Source: Oscillospiraceae bacterium (GTDB lineage: Bacteria > Bacillota > Clostridia > Oscillospirales > Ruminococcaceae). From it: 45,429 bases of DNA. The DNA lies in NCBI GenBank assembly GCA_017468365.1, contig JAFUIS010000004.1:1-45429 (forward strand), given 5' to 3'. Below the pieces are notes generated by a model, which saw only the letters and a program-made list of their open reading frames with translations, ran no database searches and was not told the origin of the DNA. Positions 17,217 through 25,727 of the stretch are shown here, one piece after another (the first letter of the stretch is position 1; every line of letters begins with the position of its first letter). The position numbers and the translations under genes were made by a program.

Positions 17217-19727
17217 TCAGTTATTGCCTTTTGCGGTATCAATGGAAACAGCATTTTCCAGTCCAAGGCGTTTTGCGGCTTCTTCGCGCATTTTGTATTT
17301 AAGAATTTTTCCGGCGGCATTCATGGGGAAGCCTTCGACAAATTCGATATACTTCGGCACTTTGTGCCTTGCAAGACGGCCTTTGATGTATTCGGTCATT
17401 TCTTCAACGGTCATGCTGCCAGGTTCTTTAAGAACGATCTGCGCCATAATTTCTTCGCCGTATTTTTTATCCGGAACGCCGATTACCTGAACGTCTTTTA
17501 CATTTTCGTGAGTATAGATGAATTCCTCTATCTCTTTGGGATAAATGTTCTCTCCGCCGCGGATTATCATATCTTTAAGACGGCCGGTGATTTTATAGGT
17601 TCCGTCATCGCTTTTGCAGGCAAGGTCACCGGAATGGAGCCAGCCTTCGTCGTCGATGGTTCCTGCGGTGGCTTCGGGCATTTTATAATAGCCTTTCATA
17701 AGGTTATAGCCGCGTGAACAGAATTCACCGTTGACCCCGTTGGGAACTTCGTCGCCGGTTTCGGGATCCACAACTTTTGTTTCAACGTGGGGAAGGTTAT
17801 AACCGACGGTGTAGCAGCGAAGATCGATGGGGTCTTCCCAGGCGGAAGTGGTGCTGCCTGGAGAAGATTCCGTTTGTCCGTAAACGCTGATGATTCCGCG
17901 CATATTCATTTCGTCCGGCTGGGCGGCACGCTTCATAAGTTCGGGAGGACAGCCGGCACCTGCCATGATTCCGGTACGCATATAGGAAAAATCGGTGGAG
18001 CGATAGTCCGGGTGGTTGAACATAGCAATAAACATTGTGGGAACGCCGTGGAAACAGGTTATCCTTTCGCGGGTTATGCAGGCGAGAGAGCTCTTTGCGG
18101 AAAAATAGGGAAGGGGACAAAGAGTTGCGCCGTGGGTCATGGCGGCGGTCATTGCAAGCACCATTCCGAAGCAGTGGAACATAGGTACCTGAATCATCAT
18201 TCTGTCGGCGGTGGAAAGTCCCATTCGGTCGCCGATGCATTTTCCGTTGTTGGCAACGTTATAGTGGGTGAGCATTACGCCTTTGGGAAAACCGGTGGTG
18301 CCGGAAGTGTACTGCATGTTGCAAACGTCGTCGGGACGAACCGCGGCGGACATTCTTGCGATTTCTTCTTCCGAAACGGTTTCAGCGCGCTCCATAGCTT
18401 CATCGAATTCAAGACAGCCGGGCATTTTGAAACCGACGGTTATTACGTTGCGAAGGAACGGAAGTTTTTTGCAGTGAAGAGGGGCGCCGGGTTTTGTGCT
18501 TTTGATTTCAGGGCAAAGCTCATTGATTATCTGCGCATAGTTGGAATCCAGGCAGGAATCTATCATTACAAGAGTGTGGGTATCGGACTGGGAAAGAAGA
18601 TATTCCGCTTCATGGATCTTATAAGCGGTGTTGACCGTTACAAGAACGGCACCGATTTTGGTTGCCGCCCAGAAAGTGATATACCATGCAGGAACGTTGG
18701 TTGCCCAGATAGCGACCTTGCTTCCGGCTTTTACGCCCATGGCAACAAGCGATCTTGCAAAGCGGTCTACGTCTTCGCGGAATTCGGAATAGGTCCTTGT
18801 GTAATCAAGGGTAGTATAGCGGAAGGCATACTGGTCCGGGAATTCTTCGCAAAGTTTATCAAGAACCTGGGGGAAAGTGAGGTCTATAAGGGAATCTTTT
18901 TTCCAGATATATTGACCGGTGTGGTCAAAATTATAATAAAGACTTCTCTTTTTTCCTCGGGGGCTTTCAAAACGGTTCATATAGTTTACGAAATGGGGGA
19001 AGATGACTTCGTATTCCTGAAGGTCCTCCATCCATTCCGGCTTCCATTCAAGGGAGATGAAACCGTTATAGTCAATGGAAGAAAGAGCGCGCATCATTTC
19101 GGCAATGGGCATATTACCTTCGCCGATGAGGTTATAGGTGTTTTCGTCGTCCGAATCGCGGAGATGAACGTGTTTTACATATGCGCCGAGGTTGCGGATG
19201 GTCTTATCAGCAGATTCTCCGTTGGTGCGGTAGGGGTGATGCATATCCCAAAGAGCCGCAAGATTGTCGGAAGCAAATTCATCCATAAGTGCGCGGAGCC
19301 TTGCGGTATCGGAATAGATTCCGCTGGTTTTGATAAGAAGAGTGACGTTTATGTTTTCGGCATAGGCGATAAGCTCGGCAACGTTTTCTTTTACGAGTTT
19401 TTCGTTCTCATTGAGCGCAACGGCGCAGACGTAAGGAACTTTAAGATTATGGGCAATATCCATAAGTTCCTTTACGGTTGCGATATTTCCGTTTTCGGAA
19501 ATATCGCAGGAAGTATCAAGACAGGGAACAGAGATACCTTTTTCGCGAAGCAACCTTACGGTTGCGGCGGTATTATATTTGTGAAGCGGACAGCCTTTTT
19601 CGGTGAATTCCGGACGCTTCTGGATATTATAAAGCTCGATTCCGGAAAAACGCATTTCTTCGGCGGTTTCGATAAGCTCGTCCCAGCCGAGAGACTGCCA
19701 GCCGCGGGTAGAGAAAGAAAGATTCAT
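17217..19727 (-). CDS. TIM-barrel isomerase-like domain fused to AMP-forming acyl-CoA synthetase
   Basis: 836 aa, two modules. Residues ~1-255: sugar phosphate isomerase/epimerase (AP-endonuclease-2 fold) TIM barrel, with the usual metal-site strand ends LWDMHHPYR, VKHVHLRDSD, NLIGEGNMP and FISLEWKPEW. Residues ~270-830: ANL acyl-CoA synthetase, with P-loop YTSGTTGFPKG, VYGQTESSP, the hinge-region GRLKDMIIRGGENIYPKEIE and catalytic K807 in NAAGKILKYK. Closest in look to medium/short-chain acyl-CoA ligases. The fusion is unusual: the barrel could bind a sugar-like ligand, regulate the ligase or be a separate enzyme. It overlaps the upstream 2-isopropylmalate-synthase-like gene by 4 bp, so the two are coupled. 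Substrate not known; isovalerate is one guess from the operon. Confidence 0.85.
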   Translation of the reverse strand: MNLSFSTRGWQSLGWDELIETAEEMRFSGIELYNIQKRPEFTEKGCPLHKYNTAATVRLLREKGISVPCLDTSCDISENGNIATVKELMDIAHNLKVPYVCAVALNENEKLVKENVAELIAYAENINVTLLIKTSGIYSDTARLRALMDEFASDNLAALWDMHHPYRTNGESADKTIRNLGAYVKHVHLRDSDDENTYNLIGEGNMPIAEMMRALSSIDYNGFISLEWKPEWMEDLQEYEVIFPHFVNYMNRFESPRGKKRSLYYNFDHTGQYIWKKDSLIDLTFPQVLDKLCEEFPDQYAFRYTTLDYTRTYSEFREDVDRFARSLVAMGVKAGSKVAIWATNVPAWYITFWAATKIGAVLVTVNTAYKIHEAEYLLSQSDTHTLVMIDSCLDSNYAQIINELCPEIKSTKPGAPLHCKKLPFLRNVITVGFKMPGCLEFDEAMERAETVSEEEIARMSAAVRPDDVCNMQYTSGTTGFPKGVMLTHYNVANNGKCIGDRMGLSTADRMMIQVPMFHCFGMVLAMTAAMTHGATLCPLPYFSAKSSLACITRERITCFHGVPTMFIAMFNHPDYRSTDFSYMRTGIMAGAGCPPELMKRAAQPDEMNMRGIISVYGQTESSPGSTTSAWEDPIDLRCYTVGYNLPHVETKVVDPETGDEVPNGVNGEFCSRGYNLMKGYYKMPEATAGTIDDEGWLHSGDLACKSDDGTYKITGRLKDMIIRGGENIYPKEIEEFIYTHENVKDVQVIGVPDKKYGEEIMAQIVLKEPGSMTVEEMTEYIKGRLARHKVPKYIEFVEGFPMNAAGKILKYKMREEAAKRLGLENAVSIDTAKGNN

Positions 19728-21139
19728 ATATTTTCCTCCTCATAAACGATTTTGTTGAGTGCGTTGAGGTAGGCGAGGATACTTGCGCCGACGATATCGG
19801 TGGAAGTACCGCGTCCGGAATAGATTTTTCCGTCGGAAACGAGTTTTACAACAGTCTGACCCATTGCCTCACGGCCTTCGGTGACGGACTGTATCTGGAA
19901 ATCGTCAAGTTCGTAATGAAGACCGATTATTTGTTCGATTGCAAGGAAAGCGGCGTCGATAGGTCCGTCACCGATGCAGATTCCTTCAAGGGCGTGGTCG
20001 CCTTTCATGATGCGAAGGTGCGCGGAAGAGGTGAGGATATTGCTTGCGTTGATAACGTAGCTTTCGAGTTTATAGGTGGGCGGGACCTGAAGAGCGGAAG
20101 AAGCAACGATCGCATCAAGCTCTTTGGAACCGACTTTCTTTTTGAGCACGGCGATCTGTCTGAAAGCATCAAAAACCTTTGCACTGTCCTCTTCGGAAAG
20201 GTCGTAACCAAGGCGTTCAACGGCTTTGAGCACGGCTTCGATATTGTCGTGCTCAGTGAGCACCCATTCACCTTCGTCGCGGACGGAATCATCAAAGGGG
20301 GAATTTTTGCTTTTTTCGGTATGACAAAGACGGTCAATCTGGGCGATAACACGATTGATTTCAGCCATGCGAACGGAACCGCAGGCATCAAAGGTGCTGC
20401 CTTTTGCATCAAGGATCTTTGCGATTTTTATAAGGCGAACGTTGTCGGTGGCAACGGAAGTTGCTTTTACTTCGTCTGCACCGGAACGAACTGCGGAAAC
20501 CGCGCAGGAATCTGCCATGGAAAGAGCATCGGAGCAGCTTACGCCAACGCTAACTTTTTTAAGTTCGGGAACGGTTTCAAAAATTTTGTCAATGAAGGCG
20601 GAAAATTCGTCAGGAAGCATAACACCTGCGGTATCACAGAAGGTCACGACGGAAACACCGGCTTCGATAGCGGTTTTTACCGCGGATTCAAGGAAAGGTG
20701 CGTCGCTTCTTGTGGCATCGCCCGCAACAAATTCAACATCGTTACAGAATTTTTTACATTCAGTAACGGTGTTTTTTATTGCTTCAAGCATGGCTTCGGG
20801 TTTTTTATGGGAAAGATATTCCATCTGCATAGGGCTTACGGGTGCGCAAACCTGAAGACGGGGGTTCTTGGCTTCTTTAAGGGCGTTCCAAACGGTTTCG
20901 GCAGAACCTTCTTCAAGCGCAACGGGAACGGCAACAATGGCGCTTTTGACCGCTGCAGCGATGGATTTTATAAGAAGGCTGTCGATTTTGAGATTTTCGA
21001 TGGGGTGTAGCTCAATGACAGATACCTCAAGACGGTCAAGTAGCTTTGCAAGCTCGATCTTTTCTCTGAAGCTGAGAGAAAAGTCGATTCCTTTTCCGGT
21101 CTGTTTCATGGTAACGTCGCTGATTCTGATGTTCCTCAT
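19724..21139 (-). CDS. Degenerate 2-isopropylmalate synthase-like protein with intact LeuA regulatory domain
   Basis: 471 aa; AAGGAGA 7 bases before the ATG. N-terminal HMGL-like TIM barrel (~1-290) and C-terminal LeuA_dimer domain (~350-468: GDGPIDAAFLAIEQ, SVTEGREAMGQ, SGRGTSTDIVGAS, YLNALNK). The barrel has lost what active Claisen-condensing members need. The usual TLRDGEQ is TMKQTGK (10-16), so the metal-ligand Asp is Gln and the Arg is Lys. The metal-binding HxH (HCHND) is SCSDA (201-205). The GERAGN loop reads SVATDN. CDTAGVMLP is kept. It therefore looks like a pseudoenzyme or a repurposed enzyme that still carries the leucine-binding module. It sits between ilvE/VOR and the TIM-ligase, behind an attenuator. 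Confidence 0.85.
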   Translation of the reverse strand: MRNIRISDVTMKQTGKGIDFSLSFREKIELAKLLDRLEVSVIELHPIENLKIDSLLIKSIAAAVKSAIVAVPVALEEGSAETVWNALKEAKNPRLQVCAPVSPMQMEYLSHKKPEAMLEAIKNTVTECKKFCNDVEFVAGDATRSDAPFLESAVKTAIEAGVSVVTFCDTAGVMLPDEFSAFIDKIFETVPELKKVSVGVSCSDALSMADSCAVSAVRSGADEVKATSVATDNVRLIKIAKILDAKGSTFDACGSVRMAEINRVIAQIDRLCHTEKSKNSPFDDSVRDEGEWVLTEHDNIEAVLKAVERLGYDLSEEDSAKVFDAFRQIAVLKKKVGSKELDAIVASSALQVPPTYKLESYVINASNILTSSAHLRIMKGDHALEGICIGDGPIDAAFLAIEQIIGLHYELDDFQIQSVTEGREAMGQTVVKLVSDGKIYSGRGTSTDIVGASILAYLNALNKIVYEEENI

Positions 21140-21165
21140 CTAAACATCTCCTTTTTATCGGAATA

Positions 21166-21223
21166 TAAAAAAATCCGGGAAAACCTTATTGAAAGGTCCC
21201 CGGATAAAGAAAACGCTGACCTT
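21166..21223 (-). promoter_or_regulatory. Transcription attenuator before the IPMS-like gene
   Basis: On the minus strand: terminator ATCCGGG…ACCTT-TCAAT-AAGGT…CCCGGAT (21173-21205) followed by seven T. An upstream AAGGTC (21218-21223) can instead pair with GACCTT (21193-21198), the 5' arm of the inner terminator helix. The two foldings exclude each other. No promoter fits in the 25 bases between the terminator and the gene's RBS, so all transcripts must pass it. Confidence 0.7.
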
Positions 21224-21260
21224 AAAAAAGTGATTGAAAAAATATAATTAATATACCCAT
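21222..21260 (-). CDS. Candidate leader peptide MGILIIFFQSLF
   Basis: A 12-codon ORF whose UAA overlaps the antiterminator arm of the downstream attenuator. It is rich in Ile (ATA, ATT, ATA), Leu (TTA, CTT) and Phe (three). A ribosome finishing at the stop would cover the AAGGTC arm and allow termination; stalling at early Ile/Leu codons would free it. The RBS (AAGTGG) is weak. A TTGACA at 21280-21285 lies too close to give a transcript containing the ATG, so read-through from ilvE would be needed. Confidence 0.4.
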   Translation of the reverse strand: MGILIIFFQSLF

Positions 21261-21342
21261 TCAACCACTTTTTAAGACTTTTGTCAATATTAATTCTTGT
21301 TAAATGTGAATATTTATACAAGAACTGTTTGTATATTATGCA

Positions 21343-22419
21343 TCAATCGCAAACTTTATAAGTCCAGCCAAGGGTGTCTTCGACTTTGCCGCTCTGGATA
21401 CCGTAAAGGGTATCATAAAGCTTCTGGGCAACAGTACCGATTTTTCCTTCGTTGATGGTGATTTTTTTGTCTTCCCAACCCATTGAACCAATGGGGGAAA
21501 TAACTGCAGCGGTGCCGCAGCCCCAGGCTTCTTCAAGGGTGCCGTTTTCGGCAGCTTCAAAGAGTTCTTCAGCGGTGATAAGGCGTTCTGCAACTTCGAT
21601 TCCCCAGCTTCTTATAAGGTCGATGCAGCTCTTTCTGGTGACGCCGGGAAGAATGGAACCGCTGAGTTCGGGAGTAAGAACTTTTCCGCCGACTTTGAAC
21701 ATTACGTTCATTGCGCCGACTTCTTCGACATATTTGCGCTCTACGCCGTCAAGCCAAAGTACCTGAACATAGCCCTTTTCTTCTGCAGCCTGACCTGCAC
21801 GAAGAGATGCGGCATAGTTTCCGCCGCATTTGGTATATCCGGTACCGCCGCGTACCGCACGTACGTCGCGGCTTTCAACGTAGATATCAACGGGGCTCAT
21901 TCCGTTGGGATAATAGGAACCGGAGGGGCTGCAGATGATGCAGAAGAGATAGGTGTTGGAAGCATGTACGCCGAGATGTGCATCGGTTGCAAAAATGAAC
22001 GGGCGAATATAAAGGGAAGTGCCGGGATTGTGGGGTACCCATTCGGCATCAACGGCGACGAGTTCCTTGATAGCTTCAACGAAAATATCTTCCGGAACGG
22101 CGGGCATGCAAAGACGCTCGTTGGAATTCTGCATACGTTTTGCGTTTTCATAAGGACGGAAAAGATGGATGGAACCGTCTTCCCAGCGATATGCTTTCAT
22201 ACCTTCAAAAACTTCCTGGGCATAGTGAAGAACCATGCAGCTGGGGTCGAGTTCGAGAGGAGCATAGGGAACGATCCTTCCATCGTGCCAACCTTCGCCG
22301 GCGGTATAGTTCATAAGGAACATGTGGTCGCTGAAGGTGCGACCGAAACCGAGTTTTCCTTCATCGGCGGGTTTGGTTTTGGGATTCTGGGTATATGTTA
22401 CGGGAAAAGTGAATTCCAT
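21343..22419 (-). CDS. ilvE: Branched-chain amino acid aminotransferase
   Basis: 358 aa from the ATG at 22419 (MEFTFPVTYTQNPK; AGAAGG 9 bases upstream); this is the long (~340-360 aa) BCAT form. It interconverts Val/Leu/Ile and their 2-oxo acids with glutamate/2-oxoglutarate. PLP lysine K197 lies in GGTGYTKCGGNYAAS. The family blocks LHYAQEVFEGMKAYR, FRPYENAKRM and SGSILPGVTRKSCIDL are intact. It follows the VOR gamma gene by 22 bp and is the transamination partner of that enzyme. No terminator follows before the leader of the next gene. Confidence 0.96.
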   Translation of the reverse strand: MEFTFPVTYTQNPKTKPADEGKLGFGRTFSDHMFLMNYTAGEGWHDGRIVPYAPLELDPSCMVLHYAQEVFEGMKAYRWEDGSIHLFRPYENAKRMQNSNERLCMPAVPEDIFVEAIKELVAVDAEWVPHNPGTSLYIRPFIFATDAHLGVHASNTYLFCIICSPSGSYYPNGMSPVDIYVESRDVRAVRGGTGYTKCGGNYAASLRAGQAAEEKGYVQVLWLDGVERKYVEEVGAMNVMFKVGGKVLTPELSGSILPGVTRKSCIDLIRSWGIEVAERLITAEELFEAAENGTLEEAWGCGTAAVISPIGSMGWEDKKITINEGKIGTVAQKLYDTLYGIQSGKVEDTLGWTYKVCD

Positions 22420-22441
22420 GTTGTTCTGCCTTCTTTCAAGA

Positions 22442-22984
22442 TTATTCCTGAGTATAGTTTTTGCCCAGTTCGAGCGCTTTGAGGTTGAGGTCGATAAGGT
22501 CCGCGTGTCTTGCGGGAACTGCACTGCGAAGTCCCTGTTCAAGGTGTTCTTCGGAAACGCAGCCGGTCTCTTTTACGATAGTGCCGAGAAGGATCATGTT
22601 TGCAAGGGTGGGTGCGCCCATATCCTTTGCAAGCTGAGTGGCGGGAATGTAATAAACGTCGATGTCGTCGCGTTCGACTTTTCTTCCGATAAGAGCGGAG
22701 TCGATAAAGAGTTTTCCGCCGGCAGCGACCATGTTCTCATATTTATCAAGAGAAGGGTTGTTCATTACCATTACTACGTTCGGGTGGTCGACGATGGGGG
22801 AACCGATGGGTTCATCGGAAAGGATGACGGTGCAGTTTGCGGTGCCGCCGCGCATTTCGGGTCCGTAGGAAGGAAGCCAGCTGAGCTGACGGTCTTCGGC
22901 AAGACCTGCGTGAGCAAGAACTTTTCCGGCGAAAAGAAGACCCTGGCCGCCGAAACCGGCGATGATTATCTGATGATCAGCCAT
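22442..22984 (-). CDS. 2-oxoacid:ferredoxin oxidoreductase gamma subunit (VOR type)
   Basis: 180 aa from the ATG at 22984 ([24 protein letters not shown]), overlapping the beta-subunit stop by 8 bp. GFGGQG is the hallmark of the POR_gamma (catalytic Rossmann-like) domain. The middle contains the typical [21 protein letters not shown]. It is part of the heterotetramer with the next three genes upstream. Confidence 0.93.
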   Translation of the reverse strand: MADHQIIIAGFGGQGLLFAGKVLAHAGLAEDRQLSWLPSYGPEMRGGTANCTVILSDEPIGSPIVDHPNVVMVMNNPSLDKYENMVAAGGKLFIDSALIGRKVERDDIDVYYIPATQLAKDMGAPTLANMILLGTIVKETGCVSEEHLEQGLRSAVPARHADLIDLNLKALELGKNYTQE

Positions 22985-23735
22985 TGTTTTCACCGTCCTT
23001 ATCACGATATACGCCAAGAGGATAATAAGGGATCATTTTTTCATCGATCCATTCAAGAGCCTTTTGAGGAGTCATACCCCAGTTGGTGGGACAGGAAGAA
23101 AGAACTTCAACAAGGGAGAAGCCTTTTCCGTCTATCTGGTTCTGGAAAGCTTTTTTGATAGCTTTTTTAGCGTTGCGAACGTTTTTGACGTTGTTTACGG
23201 TAACACGTTCAAGATATGCGGGGCCGTCAAGCTCGCTGAGAAGTTCGCAAACGCGGATAGGAAAGCCCTGGGTCTCGGTGTTTCTTCCGTAAGGAGAAGT
23301 CTGGGTGACCTGACCGGGAAGAGAAGTGGGTGCCATCTGACCGCCGGTCATTCCGTAGATAGCGTTGTTGATGAAGATAATAGTGATGTTTTCACCGCGG
23401 GCAGCGGAATGAACGGTTTCACACATACCGATAGAAGCAAGGTCGCCGTCGCCCTGATAGGTAAAGACGATTTTGCTGGGGTCGGAACGTTTTACGCCGG
23501 TTGCAACAGCCGGTGCACGGCCGTGTGCGGCTTCGACCATATCAACGGTGAAATAGTCGTATGCCATAACGGAACAGCCAACGGGTGCAATACCGATGGT
23601 TCTGCCTTCGATTCCAAGTTCATCGATTACTTCGGCAACAAGACGATGAACGATACCATGGGTGCAGCCGGGGCAGTAATGAAGAACGGCATCGGTAAGA
23701 GCTTTCGGTTTTTCAAATACAACTGCCATTATCAT
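22977..23735 (-). CDS. 2-oxoacid:ferredoxin oxidoreductase beta subunit (TPP-binding)
   Basis: 252 aa; ATGA overlap with the alpha subunit and AAAGGAG just upstream (a second in-frame ATG lies at 23729). The TPP/Mg2+ motif is GDGDLASIGMCETVHSAARGEN…INN. The N-terminal CPGCTHGIVHR provides the Cys pair and fold typical of the short VOR/KOR beta chain. It catalyses decarboxylation of the 2-oxo acid or, in reverse, reductive carboxylation of the acyl-CoA. Confidence 0.95.
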   Translation of the reverse strand: MIMAVVFEKPKALTDAVLHYCPGCTHGIVHRLVAEVIDELGIEGRTIGIAPVGCSVMAYDYFTVDMVEAAHGRAPAVATGVKRSDPSKIVFTYQGDGDLASIGMCETVHSAARGENITIIFINNAIYGMTGGQMAPTSLPGQVTQTSPYGRNTETQGFPIRVCELLSELDGPAYLERVTVNNVKNVRNAKKAIKKAFQNQIDGKGFSLVEVLSSCPTNWGMTPQKALEWIDEKMIPYYPLGVYRDKDGENNG

Positions 23736-24796
23736 TCATCTCCTTTCACGGCTTCTTTAATGGAAGCGAGAATGTCGTCAACGGTGGTAATCATGCCGCC
23801 GACTCTGGTGCAGCCGTAAACGGGCTTTTTGCAGCGAACAGCAAGTTCGATATCCTCTTTCATCTGGCCCATGTTGAGTTCTACGGAGATGAAAGCTTTA
23901 ACTTTTTCTGCAGCGGCAAGAAGAGGCTTTTTGGGGAAGGGCCAAAGGGTGATAGGTCTTATCATACCGACTTTGATTCCCTGTTTTCTTGCTTCAAGAA
24001 TGGCGTTTCTGGAAACGCGGGCGGTGATTCCGCAGGAAACAATGCAGATTTCAGCATCCTCCATCATGAATTCTTCCCAAAGGCATTCTTCCTCTTCGAT
24101 TTTCTTATATCTTTCGTAACGCTCAAGGTTGATGTCCTCGAGTTTTTTGGGAGAAAGATAAAGGGAGTTTACGATGTGGTGTTCGCGTTTGCATTCGGTG
24201 CCGGTAACTGCCCAGTCCTTGGGAGTTTTGTCAAGTTCGACGGGGTCGGGAAGAACGACCGGTTCCATCATCTGACCCATGGTGCCGTCTGCAAGAAGCA
24301 TGCAGGGCATGCGGTATTTGTCGGCAAGCTCAAAGCCTTTAAGAGTCATATCTGCCATTTCCTGAACGGAAGCAGGAGCAAGAACGATTACGTGGAAGTC
24401 GCCGTGACCGGGTCCGCGGGTTGCAAGGAAATAGTCGGACTGGGAAGGCTGGATTCCGCCAAGTCCGGGACCGCCGCGCTGTACGTTTACGATAAGTGCG
24501 GGAAGGTCGGAACCTGCAAGGTAGGAGATGCCTTCGCATTTAAGAGCGATACCGGGGCTGGAAGAAGAGGTCATTGCACGTTTGCCGGTGGCGGCAACGC
24601 CATAGACCATGTTTATTGCCGCAATCTCACTTTCTGCCTGAAGAAAAACGCCGCCGATTTTAGGCATTTTTTTGGACATATAAGCGGCAACCTCGGTCTG
24701 AGGAGTGATGGGGTATCCGAAGTAATGACGGCATCCGGCAAGGATAGCTGCTTCGGCAAGGGCTTCGTTGCCCTTCATAAGTACTTTTTCCTGCAT
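23732..24796 (-). CDS. vorB: 2-oxoisovalerate:ferredoxin oxidoreductase alpha subunit VorB
   Basis: 354 aa from the ATG at 24796 (MQEKVLMKGNEALAEAAILAGC; GGAGG 7 bases upstream). The pyruvate:ferredoxin alpha-chain core is present: YFGYPITPQTEVAAYMS, TSSSSPGIALKCEGISYLAGS (stretch), RGGPGLGGIQPSQSDYF and GHGDFHVIVLAPAS. The latter blocks are those seen in chains annotated VorB (3-methyl-2-oxobutanoate) and KorA. The neighbouring BCAT and T-box leaders favour branched-chain substrates over 2-oxoglutarate. The operon order delta-alpha-beta-gamma is standard. Confidence 0.92.
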   Translation of the reverse strand: MQEKVLMKGNEALAEAAILAGCRHYFGYPITPQTEVAAYMSKKMPKIGGVFLQAESEIAAINMVYGVAATGKRAMTSSSSPGIALKCEGISYLAGSDLPALIVNVQRGGPGLGGIQPSQSDYFLATRGPGHGDFHVIVLAPASVQEMADMTLKGFELADKYRMPCMLLADGTMGQMMEPVVLPDPVELDKTPKDWAVTGTECKREHHIVNSLYLSPKKLEDINLERYERYKKIEEEECLWEEFMMEDAEICIVSCGITARVSRNAILEARKQGIKVGMIRPITLWPFPKKPLLAAAEKVKAFISVELNMGQMKEDIELAVRCKKPVYGCTRVGGMITTVDDILASIKEAVKGDE

Positions 24797-24809
24797 TTTT
24801 CCGCCTCCT

Positions 24810-25022
24810 TTATTTTTCAACGGTGATTACGCAGTCAGGGCACATGGTGGCACAGAAAGCGCATCCGATGCATTTTTCGGGTTCGGTGATCTCTACGGGA
24901 GAGTGACCTTTCTGGTTAAGTCTGTCACGGGAAAGCTGGAGAAGCTTTTTGGGACAGGCATTGACGCAAAGGCCGCAGCCTTTACAGAGTTCTTCTTTAA
25001 AAGTGAGTTTTGCCAAAATCAT
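24810..25022 (-). CDS. 2[4Fe-4S] ferredoxin, VOR delta subunit
   Basis: 70 aa. Two CxxCxxCxxxCP sets are visible: [14 protein letters not shown] and [13 protein letters not shown]. It is the electron-transfer subunit of the oxidoreductase encoded just downstream. Its ATG overlaps the stop of the ATPase gene by one base (TAATG), with GGAGGTG just upstream. Expected to exchange electrons with free ferredoxin in the cytosol. Confidence 0.95.
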   Translation of the reverse strand: MILAKLTFKEELCKGCGLCVNACPKKLLQLSRDRLNQKGHSPVEITEPEKCIGCAFCATMCPDCVITVEK

Positions 25023-25702
25023 TACACCTCCGTGTTCAAATGATAATATAGCTTCTGAAGAGAAAGAGGGAAAAGGTTTTCTACTCTGTCTTTCAGTTCT
25101 TCATAAAGTTTTTCGTCGCAGCAGGTCATTTTTATCGGGATTCCGAGAGCTTTTGAAACTTCCTGTGCGTAAGCACCGCTTGAAAGAACGTCTTCTGCGG
25201 TGGTTTCCGGACCGAGGTTGGTGTTGTTGACTATCCCGGTAAAAGGAAGACCGCAGGCGGAAACCATTTCGTTTACCACCTCAACGGTGTCCGCGGCGTT
25301 GCGGGTAAGAGGTCTTGCTTTGTTGATGACGAGAAGCATTTCGTAATCGTTTTCATCGATTATCGACGGAACGTATCTTCCCAGTGCAAGAGCACCGCGG
25401 TCATCGCCGCCGATATCAAGAACGCCGTATTCGGAGCGGCTGTCGATAAGTGTATAAACTTCTTTCGGCATTGCGGGAGCATCGACGTTGCTGTTCGCAA
25501 ACTGTGAGCATATAAGTTTTATTCCGTGCTCACGGAAAACCGATTCGCTGTCAAGGGTGCGGAAATAGGGGTTTACGATATCAAGGTCGGCAACCGTTAC
25601 AGGAAGGTCTTTTTCACGCAGCCAAAGGGCATAGTTGACGGCTATGTTGGTTTTTCCGCTGCCGTAATGTCCGGCGAAAAGGGTAAGTCTTTTGAATTCC
25701 AG
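25022..25702 (-). CDS. P-loop (ParA/MinD-like) ATPase, CTG start
   Basis: Reading back from the obvious ATG at 25471 the frame stays open for 77 more codons and gains a Walker A motif, GHYGSGKT, at residues 11-18. The only start compatible with GGAGGTGA on the minus strand is a CTG at 25702, 6 bases away; an in-frame TGA lies two codons further up. This gives 226 aa ([11 protein letters not shown]…). Other motifs: [12 protein letters not shown] after the P-loop, and [13 protein letters not shown] as Walker B/switch II. It resembles the CobQ/MinD nucleotide-binding fold. Placed between the acyl-CoA ligase (25 bp) and the VOR ferredoxin (overlap), it is plainly in the operon. Its role is unknown; VOR Fe-S maturation or assembly is a guess. 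Confidence 0.82.
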   Translation of the reverse strand: MEFKRLTLFAGHYGSGKTNIAVNYALWLREKDLPVTVADLDIVNPYFRTLDSESVFREHGIKLICSQFANSNVDAPAMPKEVYTLIDSRSEYGVLDIGGDDRGALALGRYVPSIIDENDYEMLLVINKARPLTRNAADTVEVVNEMVSACGLPFTGIVNNTNLGPETTAEDVLSSGAYAQEVSKALGIPIKMTCCDEKLYEELKDRVENLFPLSLQKLYYHLNTEV

Positions 25703-25727
25703 AGGAAATCACCTCCGTTTTATAAAA

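Noticed and set aside
17787-19745. 652-aa plus-strand open frame antisense to the TIM-ligase fusion
   Set aside because: Translation is low-complexity (Gly/His/Phe/Lys rich), lacks domains and an RBS; the minus strand has complete catalytic motifs. It reflects codon bias of the real gene.
21280-21307. Promoter with TTGACA at 21280-21285 for the IPMS-like gene
   Set aside because: No acceptable -10 at 16-18 bp; the nearest TATATT is 26 bp away. Read-through from ilvE is preferred, though a weak promoter cannot be excluded.
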